In this document: positions 56,381-64,000 of the stretch, piece after piece | Layout: each line of letters opens with the position of its first letter | Position numbering within the stretch: the stretch's first letter is position 1 | NCBI GenBank assembly: GCA_963930775.1 | Contig: OZ005689.1 | Span: forward strand, 18,313,775-18,377,774 | Origin: Cliona cf. orientalis | Taxonomy: Eukaryota > Porifera > Demospongiae > Clionaida > Clionaidae | Length of the DNA stretch: 64,000 nt | Direction: 5' to 3' | The notes under the pieces: generated by a model | The model's database searches: none | What the model saw: the letters and a program-made list of their open reading frames with translations, nothing else | What the model was told of the DNA's origin: nothing | Translations under genes and position numbers: made by a program

Positions 56381-59300
56381 TCAATAAACAAATCTCCGTT
56401 TGCTATCCTCAAGAAGTTTGAAGCAACATACATCCTGTTCACCATCATACAGTACATAAAATTCCAGTGTTCTAGAATTCATTCGTATAACCTGGCCTTG
56501 GTACCACACAAGTTCTCCATCATTTTCAGCAAATCTATGACGTATTCTTTGTCCAACTAAAAGCTGAGGACACTGTTTTACTTGATCAAGTGATGGGGTG
56601 CATCCATCACTCTCCTCTTCCTCACTAGATGCCTCAAGCTCTTCAGGCACTGGCAGCAACTTTAAGAGGTTCTCTTTGAGAGCCATGAGTGAATGCTGCT
56701 TGTGATTTTTTGAAAACTTGAAGACAGAACTATCCGGGTGAGACTGGCCAAGTACCTTACGACGAAAGTTTATCTGCACTTTCACTGCTTGAATCTTTTT
56801 AGCTTTGGTTGTAAGCATGTCAAGTCCATCTTGAACTTCATCTGCTGAGGTCCACAGACCTAGTTTTTCTATTTCTTTAGTCAATTTTTCTTTCTCCTGA
56901 ACCTCTCGCTGGTGTTTCCGCTGATTTTCTTTAATTTTCTCTTCCAGAGCCTTTTCACGTTCATCTTCAATCACCTGTTGACGCTGTTTGAATTTAGCTC
57001 TAAATGTTGGAGCTAAGGTCCGTGCTGTCTGGAGCAGCTTCTCCCGTTCACTATAGCTTAGATGAGCATGTTTTATTGTGAGAAAATATGATCATGGACT
57101 CCAGAGCTATCACATTAGCATTTGGTTTTTCTCTCATCAGGCGGTCCAGTACTGCAAAGTCCCTCTCTGGGGTGACATTAGTAGTAGGGACACTGGCTGT
57201 TTCCTGGGTCATAACTGGATCCGTCACAGTTGAATGGAACTGTCCACCTGGAAGATGATCCAAGAGAAGCCTTTGAGTAGTAGCAGAAAATGAAGTGAAT
57301 AAAATTTGCATCAATTCATGTGTCATTGAACAACTCTCACTGTCTATAAGACACTTAAACACTTTATCAGATTCAGTGATAAGACAATCATCATCTTCAT
57401 CAAAGAGAGTTGCACTTCCATCTATCACTGTTGAGGGATTTTCACTCCATAACTCAAAGTTTTCCTTGATATTTGTGTACACTCTACTCATCTCCAAAAC
57501 AGACTCTACTTTCTGTAGCTTCCTCCATAGTGGCCCAGTGACAATCTTGTCAATCAAACCTAAAACCTGACATCCTGTTATGTACACAGGATTATTGAGG
57601 TCATCCTTGACAGCTTGTAGCAGTTTGTTTGCTTGCTTAGCATGAACTTCCTCAATAAACTTTAACATTAAATCTTTGAGGTAGAAAACGCCTGCTGCAT
57701 CATAGAAAAGTATATTAAATCTGTTTCCAACAAAGTGAGCTAATGGAATACAGTGTAACCCTTGTTTTCTGCAGTATGTACGAAATAGAGTTGAGGATCC
57801 ACACTGCTCAGAGCCACGATGATGAAATGCTTTACACGCTGTGCGCACTAGTCTCTGGGTACCCGAAGTCTTATTAGGAGGGTTGCAAGTAGTTGTTGCT
57901 TCCCACTGCTTGACAGTAGCTTCAGCTGTTTCAGCTAGCCCCACAAGAAAATGTAGCCCACAAAAGTTGTTCATGCGGCACACTTGTTCCCTTTCAAGTT
58001 CAGTCATGTCACTCCAACCTTCCACAATTGATGGTAGAATGCTTGAACGATAATCAGTGAGTATTTCATTGAATAGCTTTTGAGCTGAGTATCTGTCGGA
58101 CATAGTGTTTTTTAGTGCTTGGACAATTTTTGCAGACACAGCATGTCTTCCAAGAGCTTCTTGTACAGCATCTAGATCATCCAGGATTTCCTTAAATGTT
58201 TCCAATGTGTTTTGAGCAGACCCAGAAAACACATGTCGCAGTCCAAGCATGTTGTGGTGTAGCTATGTCGTATGTTATGAAATGGTCCCCAAACTTTGTT
58301 GTTCCATCAGTTTGAATAGTGTTGAAAGAGCCTACACATCAGAGAGTTTTTCACCTAGTTGAGCTTGGGCTATTGCTAGTGATTCCACTATCATTTGATA
58401 TGTCAGACTATGACTGGGTAATCGTTCAACATCCTTATGTACGACGTTACCTAATACACAGCGAATAATTGGTGCAACATTGCGTACACCCACATTAAGG
58501 GATAGTAGCTCATAAATACATGCCCTTACATTATCAGTATATTTGCCATGCTCAAAGGTGACTATCTCATCTGATTTGAGAATTTCATCCATTTCATCTC
58601 TCAGCTGAGCGTTGTCTAGGTCAGCAGATAGCATCTTAGTCTAAAGTTCTATTTCTTGTCGGAGTGCCTTCTTTTTGTCAGCAGAATCTACTTGTGTACT
58701 ACACGCTCTTGACCTCCAATATGCTGCACGATGGTTTACCTTGCTCAATTTTGATCTCAGTTTTTCTATTTGTGTTTCTGAAGATTTCAGCCTCTTCTCT
58801 ATAATTTTGATAGTTTCCTTTTGTTTTTCAACAACTACAACTCTACGTTTCTCCCTTTTTGTAGCATTCCGTTTAGCTGCATAGATCCGTTCTTTAAGAG
58901 TACCTCGCTCTTCTTGGAACTTAGCTTGCTTTTCTTTAAGACTATTGCACTCTGCTTTCAATTTTTCATTCAGTTCACTAAGTTCCATTAATCTCCTTGC
59001 AGTGTCCTCATCAGTACTCTTACCTTTATTCACTTTTTCTCTTTTGATAGGGCTGAAATGGACAACTTTGCCTTTGCGAATGCCTAGTTTGGGCAATGAA
59101 TACTCTTGCTCATGAAAAGTTAATAATATTATGCTCACACATTTATCTTTTCCTTCACGCTGCTTCTTTAGGCGTGAATATTTGGCTTGTAGTCGTTCCA
59201 AACTTTTGATTATTGCTTGTGTAGTTGGCTCATCTTCACTTGGCCATTTTTCTCCAAACAATTTTCTGATCCACCTACATGTCATCACTTGACTACATTC

Positions 59301-59489
59301 TGCATGCTTTTCCTGGAACTTGACAAGTTCTAACACAAGCTGATTAGTGACAGTATCTACAGGATGCAAGTGTGAGGTCAGAAGCATTTCGTCGGTGATA
59401 TTGTATTTACTGAGTGCTGATTCCACTTGTACATGTGGTGCCATGGGTAAGAATTCAACTGATGCTGCAGCTGCCATCGTATGTGACAT
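56381..59489 (-). pseudogene. Large coiled-coil protein of an unnamed metazoan element family, decayed
   Basis: Pieces in order from the start at 59487-59489: a helical N-terminus and basic coiled coil (58641-59489, ending KKKALRQEIEL); MLSADLDNAQLRDEMDEIL (58332-58634) in the same frame after one stop; TDGTTKFGDHFITYDI (about 58270-58310) in another frame; GLRHVFSGSAQNTLETFKEI through FDEDDDCLITES (57051-58250); NANVIALESMIIFSHNKT; then AHLSYSEREKLLQTARTL and a second coiled coil; and a C-terminal Tudor-like beta domain (LVGQRIRHRFAENDGELVWY, then FYVLYDGEQDVCCFKLLED) ending at 56381. I recall similar long predicted proteins in corals and lancelets, of unknown function. Lesions: stops near 58629 and 58333, frameshifts near 58315, 58255 and 57065. 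The intact protein would be about 1,000 residues. Confidence 0.6.
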
Positions 59490-59679
59490 TAGTACAATGT
59501 TAAGTTTATGTCAGGCTTATAGTCTGGTGAGTATAGCTTGTACGAAAACCACACGTACAAACATGCCATGGTGTCAACTCAAAGTAGGTATACTTAGTAC
59601 TTATGCTATATACTATAGCTTGATTATAGCTCTGAACAAAAGTTCTGTTGCAAATATAACTGACCATTGGAAATGCATG

Positions 59680-60064
59680 TACCGTAGAATCCCGCGATTA
59701 CGCCCCCCCTCGCGCATAAGCCCCCCCTCCATTTTTAGCTCAAGTTCCTGCATAGGTAGTTTTGTCTCGCGTATAAGCCCCCCCCTCCCTGACTGTAAAA
59801 TGGAGCTCATAAATCAACAAAAACAGTAGCTACAGCTAGCAAACTAGCTATTTGTGTCATATTATGCCTTACTTTGTCGTTTTTCTCGAGTTTTGCCTAC
59901 CAAACAGCCAGAGAAAGTACAGAGATCGCGCGCCCACGTGGCATTCGACGGTCGGTAATGGTCGTCACACGGAAATGTAAGGATCCCGCGTATAAGCCCC
60001 CTCCCCACTTTTGCCCAATCCTAGCATGCACAAAGGGGGGGCGTAATCGCGGGATTCTACGGTA
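59680..60064. mobile_element. 385-bp MITE with perfect TIRs
   Basis: The left end taccgtagaatcccgcgatt acgcccccc and the right end ggggggcgtaatcgcgggat tctacggta are perfect complements over about 29 bp, bordered by TA. Internal cgcataagccccccct and cgtataagccccc repeats lie between them. The near-perfect ends suggest a recently active family. Confidence 0.9.
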
Positions 60065-60110
60065 TATCTATAGAGATACTGTTTACAGTAGTAGTGATGG
60101 TGGTTCATAT

Positions 60111-60691
60111 ACGACACTTGTATACAGATCCTGGAATTTTGAGAAACATTCCAGGACTTAGGTGCATGGGAATCGAATGTACACCTCCACAACTCCGGTG
60201 TGATGCCCTACCAATTGAGCTACTATGAGCTTAGCCTCTGAGAGCAAGGTGGTGGGGAGTGAGGTAGTTTAGCCTATGGTACTCTAGTACAGATGGCTGC
60301 TATTATCAGCATGTCATCACAGGGGTGCCTCATAGGAGAACTTTGCAGTTATCATAATATAATGGGCACCAAGAATTACACTTGTATACAACATGTCTAT
60401 GAGTGCTCTAGTACAGGTCGCTGCTATCAACGGTGCTCTAGTACAGGTGGCTGCTATCATCAATTCCCTAGTACAGCTTGGCTGCTATCACTGATGCTCA
60501 GGCTGCTATCACCAGCTATAGTGCTCTAGTACAGTAGGCTGCTATCACTCGTAAACTAAACGACCTCGTTCCCCACCACCTTGTTCTCAGGGGCTTAGTA
60601 GCTCAATTGGTAGAGCATCACACCGGAGTTGCCACCTAAGTCCTGGAATTTTCTCGAAATTCCAGGATCTGTATATAAGTGTCATAGGTTT
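60111..60691. repeat. Inverted pair of tRNA-like sequences enclosing a tandem repeat
   Basis: The left arm (60111-60272) and right arm (60552-60691) are inverted copies. The shared core, read on plus in the right arm, is gcttagtagctcaattggta gagcatcacaccggagtt, matching a tRNA A box, D arm and anticodon-arm layout. In the left arm, on the minus strand, it continues to a B-box-like cattcgattcccatg. Beyond the core are cctaagtcctggaattt and a snap-back ccaggatctgtata. Between the arms are about five copies of ctctagtacaggtggctgct atca (60281-60550). Neither core looks like a functional tRNA. Confidence 0.6.
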
Positions 60692-63600
60692 GATATTCAT
60701 GATGGAGTTTAGGCCAGATAGTTAGAGTATCTAACTGAATGCCATAGGTGATAGCATGTTATCACAGGGGTGCCTCATAGGAGAACTTTGCAGTTTCCTT
60801 AGCTTATTCTCTAACATAGTTATACCAGCAGCTATTGAGGTCATTTTTTAACTTCAAGTGGATCACTATGCCCGGATATCATGTATTTCGTCCATCATCT
60901 TTGTTTCCTGTAACTTATAGACTGTACATGATATGCACACCAAACCTGTTGCATTAGATAACAACCTTCCTTAACTAAGTTGTGGTAATTTTGGCCATGC
61001 CCAATAATTAACTACAGACCTATGGCTTCACAGGTAATTGCACTTCAGAAGACTAAACCAACAATATAAGTACAGATTTAAACCACTCCAGCTATACTGT
61101 TGCTAGATTCAACTTTAGCGAGTACAGTGTTCAATCTATGACACATTACCCAATGATAGTTATGCCAAGAGGCTATGTAAAGTGTCTTCTCAGCCTCACA
61201 GACTCTATTGCTTATGGAAGGGCAGGGGATCTAGAATTATTTGTAGAAAGGGGGTTGTGACAGTTGTGTGCAAAGTGCAAACACAAAACTATAGGCCATG
61301 CCCATGCACTTATGTTGAACCACATCCATCATCGACTGCATGTGACGTGCTCACATAAAATGCTGCTATCCAGCACACAACTTGTTAGCACAAAACTTGT
61401 TGGATTGGTGTAAAACCTGGACTATGGACCGTGGACAGGACTATGGACCAAAATTTGGACTGATGCGCAGCTAGATGATGACCATTCCAGCTGTGAAATC
61501 AAGTTTGTGCACTTATTATAGCCTAGATGTGTCCAGTGAACTGTTATAATTGACATCAGATCAGGTTGCTTGACTCCCAGATTCAGTCACCAAAGTGTTT
61601 CTTTCAAGTGGAAATGTACGTGATCATGTAGCTCTCAGCATGGCCCTCATTAGTTAGAGCACTATTAACTGGTGTCTTAGCTACAACTCATTCTATCAAG
61701 TGTGGCCAGAATTATGTAGATAATACTGAGTATAAGTTATGTGATGATCTAGTGTTGTCCCCAAGCAAAGTGAAAGGGCCTGAGCTAGGAGAGGCAAGAT
61801 CATAATTGATCAAGTTAGAAGCAGAGTGGATCAACAGAAAGAAAACACGTGTGGTAGTGGAAGTCTTCGGTCCACTATCTCTCTGTTTTCATGTGGTGTC
61901 ACTTGCCAAAGCCCTATGCAAACACAATCACTCAATACAAAGTGAATCGAATGCTCATCCATACAACATTTACTAGGCTAATATGGAAACATTAAGCTCT
62001 GGCAGATCTATCACTGATAATAACTGCTTAGTTTATCTCAATACTAGGCTAGCTTAAGCTGGGGACTTAATACCAGTATGTCACTGATGCCCCCCCCCCC
62101 TCCCCAATCAAGTTAAAAATCATGTACGGCTAGCCTAAAATCATACTGTCTGCAGCTTGGCTACTGTGCTTTGCAAGTCAGTTGTCCAGTGGAAAGGGTA
62201 AATAGGCAGTGGCTCTCAAGTGCTTAATTCAGTTATGCTACAAGTCACAGAGGCTTCAGTTTACAAGTATATAGTGACAGAGACAAGTGCCATTCACAGT
62301 ATACATGTACATGTAGTGCTGGTGAAGATTATGAATTGCTGAGGGGTTGGGGGGAGGATCAGACATGTACTATAATTATACTTCAGTAGAGAAATTCTAG
62401 GGAGTGGAATCAACCCTCTAAATGAACCCCCATAATGGGATCCCCCTACAAAGAGACAACTGGAAACGAGTGTAAGGATGTCATTCCCATGTACATCATG
62501 TACATGTACATGTACATGCATATGTACACACATTTATTTGAATAGCTACAAGTACATCAATGTAGCTCTCCTATCCCATCACATCATGTTGACATGCATC
62601 GCATGCATGTACACTGCATTGCACATTGACGTGCCATACAGGCATATACAATTCAACACCTGGATTGCCTACAGGCCTAAGGGATCGGGAACATGCAATC
62701 ACACACTACAAGCAACTATACAGTAAAGTATGATTATATAGATACAAGTATGTCTCTATTTCATAATACACTCATACACTACATACATGCAGAGGAGCTG
62801 TACCCAGTCAACGGATATAATTATTATACATTACTTGCATCTACCCGGTCAGGGGCTTAATTAACCAACTAGCCAAGAAACTCGTTAGCATCCCTGCCAT
62901 CTCTCACATTAAGTCCCTTCAAAAATGAAGCCAGACACGGAGTTTTCTCCTCTTGTGTAGCAATATGTCTCCTTGGTTGAAGCCCTTTCGCTAGGCTGAC
63001 CACCACAATATAGGGAGGTAGATCGTATTCTAGCCCCACATGAAAGTTCAGAAAGGTTACCTCCATGAACCCATCTCAAGCCTAGGGGAAGCCCAGTGTC
63101 TGCTCAGACACACCTAGATATGCAAAAGGCAGAACCACTGAGGTGCTCAGCCTTGAGAACTTATAGGGGTGGTCTGGTAGACTGACAGTCTTAGCTATGC
63201 ATACTAATAGCTATGTATGGTTGGTGCTAAGGATGGGACCTACTATTGCACCCTCCATGTAGCTTCCAATTTACTCTGTTGAGAGATGCACCAGTTTTTG
63301 AGTTGAGGTCAAATGGCTTCCATTGAACCCCCATGACATACATATGCATGCAAGCATGCACAAGTGTAATCCTATAATAATGATGCATGTACATACACTT
63401 ATTCTCTAGTCTTGTGAACTAGACTGCCCCTCTGTAGCACTGGATGTATTGCATCACCAGCACACAGAAGGAGGGTCTGGTGACTCTGGCACAGTTTTTG
63501 TGATAGAAGTTGAAATGTGAATACTACTATTAGTCTGTGGTGACACTTAAGAATGTGGACCTCTTAGAGCTATTAGTAATGTGTTAGTAAGTCAGAAGGC

Positions 63601-64000
63601 CATACGTACATGCTAACCTATCAGACCGTGCACTTATATTAGCTGATAATCACTGTAATGTGGTTAACCACACTTACTTAGGTATTTTGCCACAAGCTCC
63701 TCCCAGCCTTCAATTTTGCACGAGAAAAATGGGAGAGCATAGTAAAACTTATCACATGAGTGATGTTGAGGTGAATGGACTTAATCGATCATGAGACAAC
63801 ATAACATGTAAAGCCCAGTCTGCACACTATGAAATGATAGAGTCTTCTTATGAAAACTTGACCATGTCCTCGGTGGCTGCATAGTGGAAATGGTGCATGT
63901 GGTAAAGGTCGTCAATATAGTGGGTTCACGGTACAGTATGCCTCAGTCGCAGACTAGACTCTGATCATCTGGAGTCTGAGAGTTGCTCTCGACCTCGATA
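60692..64000. other. Non-coding stretch
   Basis: I see no gene. A 43-bp segment at 60746-60790 (atcacaggggtgcctcatag gagaactttgcagtt) repeats one at 60312-60352. There is a poly-C run near 62091-62102, and tacatgtacatgt tracts near 62300 and 62505. A minus-strand open frame at 62869-63066 shows no motif. Confidence 0.5.

Noticed and set aside
1-64000. CRISPR array, prophage, bacterial operon or LTR retrotransposon
   Set aside because: I found no evenly spaced repeat-spacer pattern, no polycistronic gene order and no reverse transcriptase or integrase motifs; introns and TE types point to an animal genome.

Overview
The window looks like a transposon-rich stretch of intron-containing metazoan DNA, probably from a sponge (demosponge). 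The reasons are spliced transposase genes with GT-AG introns, many metazoan DNA-transposon families, and dispersed palindromic tacatgtacatgta tracts, which I associate with sponge genomes such as Amphimedon. The species call is inference. I found no convincing host gene, operon, CRISPR array, rRNA or functional tRNA.

Layout: 1-2.3 kb is the right part of a PIF/Harbinger element (Myb-like accessory gene facing a HARBI1-like transposase). 2.3-5.9 kb holds a decayed DUF6589-family gene converging on a RecQ-like helicase. 7.7-11.2 kb is a broken transposase gene fused to a Ulp1-type protease and a PHD finger. 12.69-16.92 kb is a two-gene element with matching terminal inverted repeats (TIRs). 18.2-19.8 kb is a cluster of inverted repeats and tRNA-derived repeats. 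24.59-27.02 kb is a long-TIR foldback element with a 10-bp target duplication, carrying nested MITEs. 29.13-31.80 kb is a hAT element (ZMYM1/DUF4371 type). 32-36.8 kb holds several MITEs. 39.05-47.72 kb is a complete 8.7-kb MULE with a perfect 9-bp target-site duplication, encoding a SWIM-finger transposase on at least five exons. 47.73-52.54 kb holds nested non-autonomous elements. 53.49-54.1 kb is the 5' end of a piggyBac element. 54.5-59.5 kb is another convergent pair of decayed element-type genes. 59.7-60.7 kb has a perfect-TIR MITE and an inverted pair of tRNA-like sequences. The last 3.3 kb holds nothing I can support.

How it fits together: almost all coding capacity belongs to DNA transposons. 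Most copies are inactivated by one to several stops or single-base frameshifts. Insertions can be ordered in time: a Tourist-like MITE lies inside a MULE/hAT-type MITE that lies in the target duplication of the big MULE, and a sister MITE splits a pogo/mariner-like MITE. Convergent two-gene layouts recur four times (Harbinger, DUF6589/RecQ, the 12.7-kb element, the 54.5-kb pair). The least described items are the DUF6589-RecQ pair, the transposase-Ulp1-PHD fusion, the 12.7-kb two-gene element, and a MITE family that keeps a relic first coding exon with a splice donor.
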